From positions 1 through 64,000 of the forward strand of contig CAJWEI010000002.1 of assembly GCA_913031285.1 (NCBI GenBank): a stretch of 64,000 bases of DNA, given 5' to 3'. Within the stretch, counting starts at the first letter, position 1; each line of letters starts with the position of its first letter. The position numbers and the translations under genes are program-made. Origin of the DNA: an uncultured Alphaproteobacteria bacterium. Lineage in GTDB: Bacteria; Pseudomonadota; Alphaproteobacteria; Rhodobacterales; Rhodobacteraceae. This document shows, one piece after another, positions 27,980-36,369 of this stretch. Below the pieces are notes generated by a model, which saw nothing but the letters and a program-made list of their open reading frames with translations, did not search any database and was not told the DNA's origin.

Positions 27980-29023
27980 ATGCGTAGCTCTAGGCTGGTA
28001 CATGTGATTTCTGCTCATGCAGAGGGCGAAGTTGGGGACGTAATCGTCGGTGGAATTCCCGTACCGCCAGGAGAAAGTCTTTGGGAACAGAGTAGGTTTA
28101 TTGCACACGACAAAAAGTTGCGGAATTTTGTTCTGAACGAGCCCCGCGGTGGTGTCTTTCGCCATGTAAACCTTTTGGTCCCGCCCAAACACCCAGATGC
28201 AGATGCCGCCTTCATTATAATGGAACCAGAAGATACACCGCCAATGTCTGGATCTAATTCTATCTGCGTCGCAACAGTTTTATTAGACAGTGGCATTTTT
28301 GCGATGCGCGAGCCAATTACTGAATTAACTCTGGAAGCTCCAGGTGGTCTTGTAAAAGTTCGTGCAGATTGTAAAAACGGCAAAGCCGAGCGAATTACTG
28401 TGCGCAATATTGCATCTTTTGTAGGTAAACTTGATGCAACATTGGAGGTTGAAGCTTTTGGTACAATCCAGGTCGACACCGCTTTTGGTGGTGATAGCTT
28501 TGTCATTGTTAATGCCGAGGACTTCGGATTCCAAATCGTCGAAAGTGAAGCCAGCGACATTGCCGAACTGGGGGTCAAAATCACAGCTGCGGCGACAGAA
28601 CAACTTGGGTTTCACCATCCAACACTTCCTGATTGGACTCACTTTTCATTTTGCCTGTTTGCCGGGGCACTAAAGGAAAGCGAAAATGGCTTCCAAGCCA
28701 AATCAGCTGTCGCTATCCGTCCAGGAAAAGTTGACCGATCGCCAACGGGTACTGCAGTATCGGCACGGATGGCTTTGCTGCATGCGCGTGGAAGATTAGA
28801 GGTTGGTCAGACGCTGGAAGCAACGTCAATCATTGGCTCAAAATTCCTAGGCCGTATAGCGGCAACCACCCTAGTCGGACATCGCACTGCCATTATTCCA
28901 GAAATCTCAGGGCGAGGATGGATCGCCGGCACTTCTCAATTAATGCTTGATCCAGACGATCCATGGCCAGAGGGCTACCGTCTCAGCGATACGTGGGGAA
29001 CTGGAGGCCAAAATACCCGCTAG
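27980..29023 (+). CDS. Proline racemase superfamily protein with Ser/Thr at the catalytic positions
   Basis: A 347-residue member of the proline racemase / hydroxyproline epimerase / trans-3-hydroxyproline dehydratase fold. The first catalytic motif reads [16 protein letters not shown] near residues 92-107, with Ser in place of Cys. The second reads [14 protein letters not shown] near 254-267, with Thr where racemases and epimerases have Cys. Racemases are Cys/Cys and 3-hydroxyproline dehydratases Cys/Thr. A Ser/Thr pair fits neither and may mean a different lyase reaction. No hydroxyproline genes adjoin it, so do not read it as a proline racemase. Confidence 0.75.
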   Translation: MRSSRLVHVISAHAEGEVGDVIVGGIPVPPGESLWEQSRFIAHDKKLRNFVLNEPRGGVFRHVNLLVPPKHPDADAAFIIMEPEDTPPMSGSNSICVATVLLDSGIFAMREPITELTLEAPGGLVKVRADCKNGKAERITVRNIASFVGKLDATLEVEAFGTIQVDTAFGGDSFVIVNAEDFGFQIVESEASDIAELGVKITAAATEQLGFHHPTLPDWTHFSFCLFAGALKESENGFQAKSAVAIRPGKVDRSPTGTAVSARMALLHARGRLEVGQTLEATSIIGSKFLGRIAATTLVGHRTAIIPEISGRGWIAGTSQLMLDPDDPWPEGYRLSDTWGTGGQNTR

Positions 29024-29288
29024 TATTGAGTTTCTTAAGTGAATATCGTTGTAGTGAGGGGGCAGGCATAAATAAAGAATACTAACTTCTCTAAAAGCCA
29101 TATGGTGTATATTTAATAAATATTTAAACTGCGTTTTTGCAAATTGCTTTGAAACCCATGCCGATAGGATTAATTTTCGATCAGGCCGGTAGTCCGCAAC
29201 CATTTATTTAAAGTTTTATTTTTGCTTTTCTCAAACTTTATGGCTATGAGTGAATTAATAGCGTTTGGATAATATTTGAGGCTCAGTA

Positions 29289-29639
29289 ATGTTCGGTATG
29301 GGAAAAAAGAAAAAATTTGAGCACCATCAGAAACTTTTGTTTCAATGCCATAGTTTTGCAGAATTTGTATTAGCAATTGCGCAGGAGAATGCTGATGCAG
29401 ATCAAATAGAATTCTGGGACACCAAGCTGATCAAGATCGTCAAAGTACGTGATATTAGCATGAGGAAGGAAGGGATCATCGACAAGAATGATGAGGTTTT
29501 TCTAGAAACGCTTCGGGAAAAGTCCGAAGAGGCTTTTTACAAAACTGATCTAGCCAAGCAACAATCGTTTGATGATAGTTTTCAGCCGGATGAGGGCTGG
29601 GAGGACTATCTAGAGACTATAAGAAATAAAATGGATTGA
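29289..29639 (+). CDS. Hypothetical protein, 116 residues
   Basis: A soluble, charged protein (MGKKKKFEHHQ at the N-terminus, then alternating helices rich in Glu, Asp and Lys; ending EGWEDYLETIRNKMD). No membrane segment, signal or recognised motif. The ATG has GAGG about 10 bases upstream, and composition looks coding. It is monocistronic, between the racemase-family gene and an oppositely oriented Lrp gene. Confidence 0.6.
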   Translation: MFGMGKKKKFEHHQKLLFQCHSFAEFVLAIAQENADADQIEFWDTKLIKIVKVRDISMRKEGIIDKNDEVFLETLREKSEEAFYKTDLAKQQSFDDSFQPDEGWEDYLETIRNKMD

Positions 29640-29688
29640 GATAATTTATATCACTCCCTCTAATAAAGGCTTCTTTTTCCTGCAACAT

Positions 29689-30147
29689 CTAGATCGGTAA
29701 TGCGGTTGTTTTAAAAACCGTTCTAAGAGCAAATGAGGATTGCATTTGTGCAACCCCAGGCAGCCGCGTCAGATATCGACGATGAATTCGGGCGAAATCA
29801 TCTGTGTCTTCGGCTACAACCTTCAAAATATAATCCGCCGTTCCCGCCATTAGGTGACATTCCAAGACATCTGGAATACGCGCAACCGCCTTTTCAAAAT
29901 TATCCAAAACCTCGTCCGCCTGCGCAGACAGTGTAATTTCGACAAAAACCGTTGTTGGTACTCCGATTTTTCGCGGGCTAAGCAAGGCAACATACTCCTT
30001 AATGAAACCCTCTTTCTCTAATCTTTGAACTCGACGATGACAAGCTGACGCCGATAAATTGACTAAATCGGCAAGTTCAGCATTTGAAATTCTCCCCTTC
30101 CTTTGCAAGACTCTTAAAGTAGCACGATCTATATCATCAAGCTTCAT
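29689..30147 (-). CDS. Lrp/AsnC-family regulator, AldR-like by position
   Basis: A 152-residue regulator: helix-turn-helix at 5-55 (LQRKGRISNAELADLVNLSASACHRR) and a RAM/ACT effector domain at 70-148 (VLECHLMAGTADYILKVVAEDTDDF). It is divergent from a decayed alanine dehydrogenase N-terminus 135 bases away. Lrp regulators divergent from ald normally activate it with alanine. Here the regulator is intact and its partner is not. Confidence 0.85.
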   Translation of the reverse strand: MKLDDIDRATLRVLQRKGRISNAELADLVNLSASACHRRVQRLEKEGFIKEYVALLSPRKIGVPTTVFVEITLSAQADEVLDNFEKAVARIPDVLECHLMAGTADYILKVVAEDTDDFARIHRRYLTRLPGVAQMQSSFALRTVFKTTALPI

Positions 30148-30281
30148 TATAAAAATTTTCCATCATTTTTGAGACTGTGTTTAGAAAATAATTCGAAATT
30201 ACATATTAACACAATAATTTTTTCAACACTAATTCTTAGCATAACGCTGTATCGTTTCAGTAGGTGAAAGGAAAACCAGCA

Positions 30282-30448
30282 ATGAAAATAGGATGTAAAA
30301 AAGAAATTACCCCACAGGCATTTCGCTTAGAGCGTACGCTGAAGGAAGTTGGTGAAATCACACTAAGCGGTCAAAGTGTCTTAGGGCAAAAGATGAAGTT
30401 CTCGTTAAAGGCTTTCCGGACACCCATTCTCGTCTGGTAGTAGTAGAG
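30282..30448 (+). pseudogene. ald: Alanine dehydrogenase remnant
   Basis: ATG at 30282, with AAAGGA before it, opens a 52-codon frame whose first 35 residues match the alanine dehydrogenase N-terminus position by position (MKIGCKKEITPQAFRLERT, then a VGE...G.SVL pattern). Matching then ends, and the frame stops at 30438-30440. The overlapping frame from about 30387 reads AKDEVLVKGFP and may be a further scrap. At least 90 percent of the normal 370-residue enzyme is gone. The convergent YtoQ gene occupies the place of its body. Confidence 0.7.
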
Positions 30449-30904
30449 TTAGCTGGTTTTCGGCAAGGTCCCACAAAGAACATAGCGTAGAATGTCCACG
30501 ACCTGGTTTGGTTCTTTGACAACTGCCAATGCTGCAGCATCTACCTCTTTCAACGCGTGTTGGTGATCTGCTGAGTGCATGATTACCAGAGATTTTCCTA
30601 AAGCCGCGGCATAGCCTGCATCAAAGGCTGCATTCCACTGTTTGTATTTTTCACCAAAGCGCACTACAACTATATCAGCTTTTTCTATGCCTTTTCTGGT
30701 TCTAATGGCATTCAGTTTTGCACCTTTATTATCATGCCAAAACTTGTCTGGCTCCGCCCCCATGATCGCGACTCCACAGTCATCACTCGCGGCATGATCC
30801 GTCACGGCACTGGTAAAGACAACATTTAGATCGCGGGCACCTTCCAAAATCTTTTCGCGCCAATCGGTATGAATTTCACCAGATAAATAAACTGTTAGCA
30901 TCAT
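30449..30904 (-). CDS. YtoQ family protein
   Basis: A 151-residue protein of the YtoQ family, which has a nucleoside 2-deoxyribosyltransferase-like fold. The opening LTVYLSGEIHTDWREKI and the middle RTRKGIEKADIVVVRFGEKYKQWNAAFDAGYAAALGK are characteristic; the latter resembles the nucleotide-sugar binding region of the fold. Function is not established. It lies downstream of pheT on the same strand (43-base gap) and converges on the ald remnant. Confidence 0.8.
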   Translation of the reverse strand: MMLTVYLSGEIHTDWREKILEGARDLNVVFTSAVTDHAASDDCGVAIMGAEPDKFWHDNKGAKLNAIRTRKGIEKADIVVVRFGEKYKQWNAAFDAGYAAALGKSLVIMHSADHQHALKEVDAAALAVVKEPNQVVDILRYVLCGTLPKTS

Positions 30905-30947
30905 AAACCTTTCTGAAAAAAAATGGGCTCAAGGTCAAGCCACAACC

Positions 30948-33347
30948 TTACTCTCTCAATTCTCCACCTGTAGCCTTAATCACCTTGTCAATAATTTTAT
31001 CGCTAACAGCTTTAATATCTTCATCTTTGAGCGTCGCCTCCCGCGGTTGCAATCGCACCGCTATAGCAAGTGACTTTTTTCCATCACCAAGCGATCCTCC
31101 AGTGAATTCGTCAAATAGCCACACATTTTTAATCAGCACTTTATCAGCACCAAAAGCTGCGTTGACAAGGGTCAAAGCGTTTACAGAGGTGCCTACCACA
31201 AAGGCAAAATCGCGTTCAACCACTTGTAAGTCACTGACATACAATGCAGGCCGTGTGGCGATAGATTTGCGCGGCACAGGGATATCTTCGGGCCAAATGG
31301 TAAATGCAACCGCGGGGCCTTTGACATCCATTTCACTGAGAACTTTGGGATGCAATTCACCAAAAACAGCTAACTTCTTTTTTGGACCAAGACAGAGTAG
31401 CCCATGGCGTCCAGGGTGCCACCACTGCGCACCGTCTCGCAACACTTGAGTTTTCTTAGGGGCCCCAATGGCTGCCAAGACTGCTTCAGCATCGGCTTTG
31501 GCATCATAAAGATCAATTGGACGGCTTTCGCCATGCACGTCTTTTGGCCCTGTACGACCAATCAACAGGCCAGCAACCTGGGAATGCTGTTCGTCAGGCT
31601 CACCACCGTGAAAAGCAGGCCCAACTTCAAAGAGGGCCATATCAACAAAGCCGCGTGCTTGATTTCGATTAGCCGCCTGCAAAAGTCCCGCTAATAGGTC
31701 TGGACGCATATGGCTCATCTCAGAGCTAATTGGATTTGCAAGCATAGTTTTATCTAGACCACCCCCAAAGAGCTGTGCAGATGCTCTATCAATAAAGGAA
31801 TATGTGACGCACTCGTTATAACCCAAAGCCGCCACAGCGCGCCGGGCAATCTGCTCGCGTTTTTGCATTGCCGACAGAATTGGCTTAGGCACTCCTGCAT
31901 TCATACGAGGGAGAGGGCGACCTTCTAATTTGGTAAGAGAGGCGATGCGTGCTACTTCTTCAACTAAATCCGCTTCACCCAAAACATCCGGTCGCCAACT
32001 GGGTACATGCGCCAAGTCATCTTCTAGATTAAACCCTAGTGCCATCAGAGTTTTACGCTGCACATCTGCAGGAATAGTCATGCCGACAAGCGACTGCACG
32101 CGGTCGGTATCAAGGGTGTAGCTACGCGAGTGGTCCGGTATCTCCCCAGCAACAATCACTTCGGAGGCCTCCCCACCACAAAGTTCAAGGATCATCTGTG
32201 TCGCTGCATCTATGCCGTGAGGCGTCCAATTGGGATCAATACCACGCTCGAAACGATAGCGTGCATCCGAATTAATCTTTAGGGCCCGTCCCGTGTAGGC
32301 CGTACGAATTGGGTCAAAAAAAGCCGCTTCGACAAATACATCAGTCGTCTCCTCTGTACAGCCAGATTTAATTCCTCCCATAATACCGCCAAGACTTTCT
32401 ACGCCTGAGTCATCAGAAATAACCGTCATCCCCTCGGCAAGGGAATATTTCTTATCATCAAGCGCAAAAAATATTTCATCGCCTACTGCACGGTGAATGC
32501 GAAGTTTATTTCCAGCCACTTTGCCTACATCAAACACATGCAGAGGACGATTGTTATCAAACGTAAAAAAATTAGTCACATCTACCAGAGCCGAAATGGG
32601 CCGTACACCTATCGCTTTAAGCCTATCTTGAAGCCACTGCGGGCTTGGACCATTTTTGACACCTTTTATAACGCGCCCATAAAATACTGGGCATTGATCA
32701 AGTGTATCCACATCGATTCTCACAGAAACTGGACATGGGAACACAGGCTTAATGTCAAAGGTTTTTGCAGCTTTTAGAACACCAAGCCCACGCGCAGCTA
32801 AATCTCGGGCAATCCCGCGCACACCAAGGGCATCTGGGCGATTTGGCGTGATGGCAATCTCAATCGCAGTATCCACCTTGGAAGGTTCGTTTTCTGCCAA
32901 CCATTCCGTAAAAAAGTCTCCCACTTTGCCAGAGGCAAGCTCAATGATACCATCATGCTCATCCGACAGATCCATCTCGCGCTCTGAACACATCATGCCA
33001 AAGCTTTCGATCCCGCGTATCTTACCAACACCTATGGTGGTATCTATTCCGGGCACATAAGTACCAGGCTTTGCGATCACCACCGTAATTCCAGCCCGCG
33101 CATTTGGCGCTCCACAAATTATCTGAGTTTTCCCCTCGTTTGTCTCCACCTGACAAACTTTTAATTTGTCCGCGTCAGGATGTTTGTTAGCTTCAAGTAC
33201 TTTACCAATAGTAAAATCTTTCAATCTGTCAGCAGGATTTGAAACTTCTTCCACTTCAAGACCAAGATCGGTCAGAGCATAAAGAATTTGATCCAACGAA
33301 GCATCAGTTTCAAGATGGTCTTTCAGCCAAGCAAGAGTGAATTTCAT
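30948..33347 (-). CDS. pheT: Phenylalanine--tRNA ligase beta subunit
   Basis: The beta chain of the alpha2-beta2 enzyme, about 799 residues. Order: N-terminal tRNA-binding domain (residues 39-150, with HPDADKLKVCQVETN), B3/B4 editing domain (about 210-380), B5, catalytic-like core, and C-terminal anticodon-binding FDX-ACB domain (last 95 residues). An ATG at 33368 is in frame, but the one at 33347 starting MKFTLAWLKDHL matches the family and has AAGGAA upstream. Third in the pheS-ASCH-pheT operon. Confidence 0.96.
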   Translation of the reverse strand: MKFTLAWLKDHLETDASLDQILYALTDLGLEVEEVSNPADRLKDFTIGKVLEANKHPDADKLKVCQVETNEGKTQIICGAPNARAGITVVIAKPGTYVPGIDTTIGVGKIRGIESFGMMCSEREMDLSDEHDGIIELASGKVGDFFTEWLAENEPSKVDTAIEIAITPNRPDALGVRGIARDLAARGLGVLKAAKTFDIKPVFPCPVSVRIDVDTLDQCPVFYGRVIKGVKNGPSPQWLQDRLKAIGVRPISALVDVTNFFTFDNNRPLHVFDVGKVAGNKLRIHRAVGDEIFFALDDKKYSLAEGMTVISDDSGVESLGGIMGGIKSGCTEETTDVFVEAAFFDPIRTAYTGRALKINSDARYRFERGIDPNWTPHGIDAATQMILELCGGEASEVIVAGEIPDHSRSYTLDTDRVQSLVGMTIPADVQRKTLMALGFNLEDDLAHVPSWRPDVLGEADLVEEVARIASLTKLEGRPLPRMNAGVPKPILSAMQKREQIARRAVAALGYNECVTYSFIDRASAQLFGGGLDKTMLANPISSEMSHMRPDLLAGLLQAANRNQARGFVDMALFEVGPAFHGGEPDEQHSQVAGLLIGRTGPKDVHGESRPIDLYDAKADAEAVLAAIGAPKKTQVLRDGAQWWHPGRHGLLCLGPKKKLAVFGELHPKVLSEMDVKGPAVAFTIWPEDIPVPRKSIATRPALYVSDLQVVERDFAFVVGTSVNALTLVNAAFGADKVLIKNVWLFDEFTGGSLGDGKKSLAIAVRLQPREATLKDEDIKAVSDKIIDKVIKATGGELRE

Positions 33348-33371
33348 AATCGTTCCTTCCAATGGCACCGC

Positions 33372-33794
33372 TCAATGGTCTGCTAGATTCTCAACAAGTT
33401 CAAAGTGTTCAAAAAGTAGCATCATTTCTGGTTCAAAGCCGCCGTTGCGTTCAAAAAACGCTTTCTGGTCTTTCCTCCAGCCGTCTAAATCCGAATTTTC
33501 GCCTGTAGCGAAAGCTATCCCTAAACTGACATCACAAATGCGAATTCTTTCTACGCTATTTGTACAAATAACCAGCGTGGAAACGTCTTGCCGATCTGTT
33601 GCAATATCGCATCGACCAACTTTGGGCATGGCATTTGGCTGATTATCATAATAAGCCAGCGCATTATATTCTGCTGTTTTATGACCTGAGTGAACCAACC
33701 TGTTCAGCCGATCACATGCCACTTTATTATCATGCAGCCTGACCGTTCCCACACAGGGGTAAGTTTCTTGCAGATCTTCCATTTCTTCGATCAT
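33372..33794 (-). CDS. ASCH domain protein between pheS and pheT
   Basis: A 140-residue ASCH-fold protein (RNA-binding, related to PUA). The N-terminal half has [17 protein letters not shown] and [11 protein letters not shown], and the C-terminal half [30 protein letters not shown], all typical of the family. It overlaps the 3' end of pheS by four bases and lies 24 bases before pheT, so it is made with the synthetase subunits. ASCH proteins bind or act on modified nucleosides or RNA; a link to phenylalanyl-tRNA is suggested only by position. Confidence 0.8.
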   Translation of the reverse strand: MIEEMEDLQETYPCVGTVRLHDNKVACDRLNRLVHSGHKTAEYNALAYYDNQPNAMPKVGRCDIATDRQDVSTLVICTNSVERIRICDVSLGIAFATGENSDLDGWRKDQKAFFERNGGFEPEMMLLFEHFELVENLADH

Positions 33795-34864
33795 CTGCTA
33801 AGGCCACCTTGCAAACTGGGCTGATCCAGACTACCAAACCCATAATGATGCAACCAGCGAAGATCACTGTCGAAAAATGCTCGCAAGTCTGGAATGCCAT
33901 ATTTCAACATTGCGATACGATCGATGCCCATGCCGAAGGCAAATCCTTGCCATTCGTTCGGGTCAATACCTCCCGCTTTAAGGACCTTGGGATGAACCAT
34001 ACCACTACCCAAGATTTCCAACCAATCATCACCTTCACCCACTTTCAACTGTCCACCGGCCCAAGAACAACGAATGTCTACTTCGGCAGAGGGCTCAGTG
34101 AATGGAAAATGTGATGCGCGGAACCTAAGCTCTACTTCATCAACTTCAAAGAATGCCTTCACAAATTCCTCCAGCGCCCACTTCAGGTTGGCCATGGAGA
34201 TGTCTTTATCCACCGCCAGCCCTTCAACCTGATGAAACATTGGCGTGTGCGTCTGGTCATAATCCGCGCGATATACACCACCCGGACAGATAATGCGCAA
34301 CGGTGCACCCATCTTTTCCATTGAGCGAAGCTGAACAGGAGAGGTATGCGTGCGCAATACATGTGGCGGTTGATTATCGCTCTCTGAACGATACATATAG
34401 AAAGTGTCCATTTCTGCCCTAGCCGGGTGGTGGTCAGGAATATTCAAAGCGTCAAAATTATACCAATCGCTGTCTACCTGAGGTCCTTCGGCTACAGCAA
34501 ATCCCATATCAGCGAAAATGGCGGTCACTTCTTCTGTGACTTGGCTGACAGGATGAATACTTCCCTGCCCGCGTCGACGTGACGGCAGGGTAACATCAAG
34601 CCATTCATTACGAAGCCGGTCTTCCAAAGCTGCGTCTGCAAGCGAGACTTTGCGCGCTACCAAAGCTGAGTTAATTTCATTTTTTAAGGCATTAAGGGCC
34701 GGGCCTGCAATTTGTCGCTCTTCCGGGTTCATTTTTCCCAATTCGCGCATTTTTAGAGAGACTTCTCCCTTTTTTCCTACTGCAGCAAGCCGCACGTCTT
34801 CCAATGTTGCTTCATCAGCCGCGTCTGCAATGGCGGAGATATATTTATTGCGCAGCTCTTGCAT
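33791..34864 (-). CDS. pheS: Phenylalanine--tRNA ligase alpha subunit
   Basis: The 357-residue catalytic subunit: N-terminal coiled-coil (1-90), then the class II core with motif 2 ([13 protein letters not shown] near 165 and [10 protein letters not shown] near 208) and motif 3 ([22 protein letters not shown] near 310). ATG at 34864 with GGAGGG upstream. First gene of the operon; the 800-base region upstream contains a nested inverted repeat at 35006-35036. Confidence 0.97.
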   Translation of the reverse strand: MQELRNKYISAIADAADEATLEDVRLAAVGKKGEVSLKMRELGKMNPEERQIAGPALNALKNEINSALVARKVSLADAALEDRLRNEWLDVTLPSRRRGQGSIHPVSQVTEEVTAIFADMGFAVAEGPQVDSDWYNFDALNIPDHHPARAEMDTFYMYRSESDNQPPHVLRTHTSPVQLRSMEKMGAPLRIICPGGVYRADYDQTHTPMFHQVEGLAVDKDISMANLKWALEEFVKAFFEVDEVELRFRASHFPFTEPSAEVDIRCSWAGGQLKVGEGDDWLEILGSGMVHPKVLKAGGIDPNEWQGFAFGMGIDRIAMLKYGIPDLRAFFDSDLRWLHHYGFGSLDQPSLQGGLSR

Positions 34865-35005
34865 GCTGACCCTCCAATTATTAAAGCTTTTGCTACCATA
34901 TTAATCGAGTAGCGCAAGGCGCTTAGCGGTGTTTTATATTAGAAGATTGATTTGCGGGGCCAATCCTCAAGCATTTTGTCCAATCTGTACGTCTTCCGTC
35001 ATTGT

Positions 35006-35036
35006 ACACAACTGAGATAGTTATCTCACCATGTGT
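35006..35036. promoter_or_regulatory. Nested inverted repeat upstream of pheS
   Basis: An inner perfect dyad TGAGATA-GT-TATCTCA (35013-35028) is enclosed by outer arms ACACA (35006-35010) and TGTGT (35032-35036). It lies about 145 bases upstream of the pheS ATG. It could be an operator or a leader hairpin. No T-run follows on either strand within a few bases, so termination is unlikely. Confidence 0.4.
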
Positions 35037-35160
35037 TAACTTTTCAAATGCTACAAGAAACCAATTAAACTAAACCTGATAGATTTCTTTCACGGCTGAA
35101 TGAGGCGGAAATGAAGCATCTCAATCCGTTTACCAAATATAAAAACCGTCGACAGGGTCA

Positions 35161-35382
35161 TTAGCTTTTTAGATAAAGTGTTTTAATTAGGGAAACCACA
35201 TTCAAAGCCTGGCCTGTAAATTGTTTGAGTTTCTCCAACAATACAATGTCCACTTTATGTCCAAAGAACCAAAGCGTTTCAGATCTGACGGATGGCCAGT
35301 ACATTTGATAACCGCCATCATCAAACGCCAGATCAACCAGACCTAAGTTTTTCCAAGAACCAAAAATTAAGGATCGCTCTAA
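35161..35382 (-). pseudogene. Unidentified gene remnant
   Basis: A 73-codon frame without an early ATG reads like real protein (GSWKNLGLVDLAFDDGGY, later VDIVLLEKLKQFTGQALNV) and ends at TAA 35161-35163. It is closed upstream by TGA at 35383-35385. Lack of a start codon or ribosome site suggests the C-terminal piece of a lost gene. Family not recognised. Confidence 0.3.
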
Positions 35383-35554
35383 TCATCTACTTCAATGATT
35401 TTTCACTCAGTTTTTAACGTTTTAAAAATTGTATCAATATCAGCAAATAAAAGCATTGAATTTGGATATAAATAAAGCCGTCATATGCCAAGGGAGCTAG
35501 CTTGCCTTGAGACTCCCTTACCAGTTATCATTAAATATTTAGATAATGACCTAT

Positions 35555-35665
35555 TTACTCAATGCTTTGCCATGCCTCCGGGTTTAATTGCCCTGAAATC
35601 TCTTCATTTAGATGCATCTTATAAAAGCCCGGGCTAAGTTGTACGGCCTTACCAAAATTATCCAC
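35555..35665 (-). other. Small ORF directly downstream of rplT
   Basis: Twelve bases after the rplT stop, a GTG opens a 36-codon frame (VDNFGKAVQLSPGFYK..., ending EAWQSIE). Composition is protein-like and the spacing would permit co-translation, but there is no ribosome site and no known family. Remnant or small gene; undecided. Confidence 0.2.
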
Positions 35666-35676
35666 GACTGTTAAAT

Positions 35677-36039
35677 TTATGTTAACGCCGCCTTTGCCTG
35701 CGAAACTATCATTCCGAAAGCTTCGGGCTCGTGAACAGCTAAATCAGCTAATACTTTACGGTCGACTTCGATACCCGCACGGGTCAGTCCGTTGATAAAA
35801 CGGGAATATGTTAGTCCTTCATCGTGACCGCGAACGGCAGCATTGATCCTCTGGATCCACAAAGCACGGAAATTGCGTTTGCGGTTATGACGGTCGCGGG
35901 TGGCATATTGGTTAGCTTTATCGACAGCCTGGGCAGCCACTTTAAAGGTATTCTTGCGACGTCCATAATAGCCTTTTGCCTGATCGGTAATTTTTTTGTG
36001 GCGGGCGTGGGTTACTGTACCACCTTTAACGCGTGACAT
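35677..36039 (-). CDS. rplT: 50S ribosomal protein L20
   Basis: A 120-residue ribosomal protein, highly basic, with the L20 signatures [16 protein letters not shown] (residues 24-39) and [21 protein letters not shown] (48-68). Full length. Fourteen bases downstream of rpmI; infC, often the first gene of this operon, is not upstream here. Confidence 0.98.
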   Translation of the reverse strand: MSRVKGGTVTHARHKKITDQAKGYYGRRKNTFKVAAQAVDKANQYATRDRHNRKRNFRALWIQRINAAVRGHDEGLTYSRFINGLTRAGIEVDRKVLADLAVHEPEAFGMIVSQAKAALT

Positions 36040-36053
36040 ATCTCAAACTCTCC

Positions 36054-36254
36054 CTAACGTGAATAAGGCATCATCGACTTGATAATTTTCTCATCAGGTG
36101 TCGACATGACAGTTGTTCCGCGCGCTGTGCGGATAAATTTCGCTGAGCGTTTGATCATTCCGTGGCGTTTTCCGGCCTGACCCGACTTGACACGGCCACC
36201 GGCAGTGACCTTGAACCGCTTTTTGCAGCTCGATTTCGTCTTCATCTTAGGCAT
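36054..36254 (-). CDS. rpmI: 50S ribosomal protein L35
   Basis: A 66-residue basic protein with the family opening [19 protein letters not shown] and KRHGMIKRS near residue 29. Ribosome site GGAGACGG before ATG 36254. Co-transcribed with rplT. Confidence 0.97.
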   Translation of the reverse strand: MPKMKTKSSCKKRFKVTAGGRVKSGQAGKRHGMIKRSAKFIRTARGTTVMSTPDEKIIKSMMPYSR

Positions 36255-36330
36255 TTCCGTCTCCTGTCTTTTAGATACGGTTAACCGCGACTCGGCATGC
36301 CATTTGGCCGGACGCGCAATCGAGTAGTCC

Positions 36331-36358
36331 GTATAAGCTCATAAAAAATTGATTACAA
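36331..36358 (-). promoter_or_regulatory. Possible sigma-70-type promoter for rpmI-rplT
   Basis: On the minus strand, TTGTAA (36358-36353) and TTATAC (36336-36331) are separated by 16 bases, about 75 bases before the rpmI ATG. Four of six consensus bases in each box. Plausible, not proven. Confidence 0.35.
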
Positions 36359-36369
36359 GCTTAAAGTGC

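Larger units (their letters stand above)
34865..35554. other. Region between pheS and rplT
   Basis: No intact recognised gene. It contains the nested inverted repeat at 35006-35036 and a remnant-like minus-strand frame 35161-35382 (both listed). AAGGGAG / CTCCCTT arms at 35490-35496 and 35513-35519 are not followed by a T-run. The rest is AT-rich spacer. Confidence 0.5.

Noticed and set aside
30905-30947. Terminator after pheT (GGCT...AGCC then T-run on the minus strand)
   Set aside because: Only four clean base pairs with a bulge; too weak to call.
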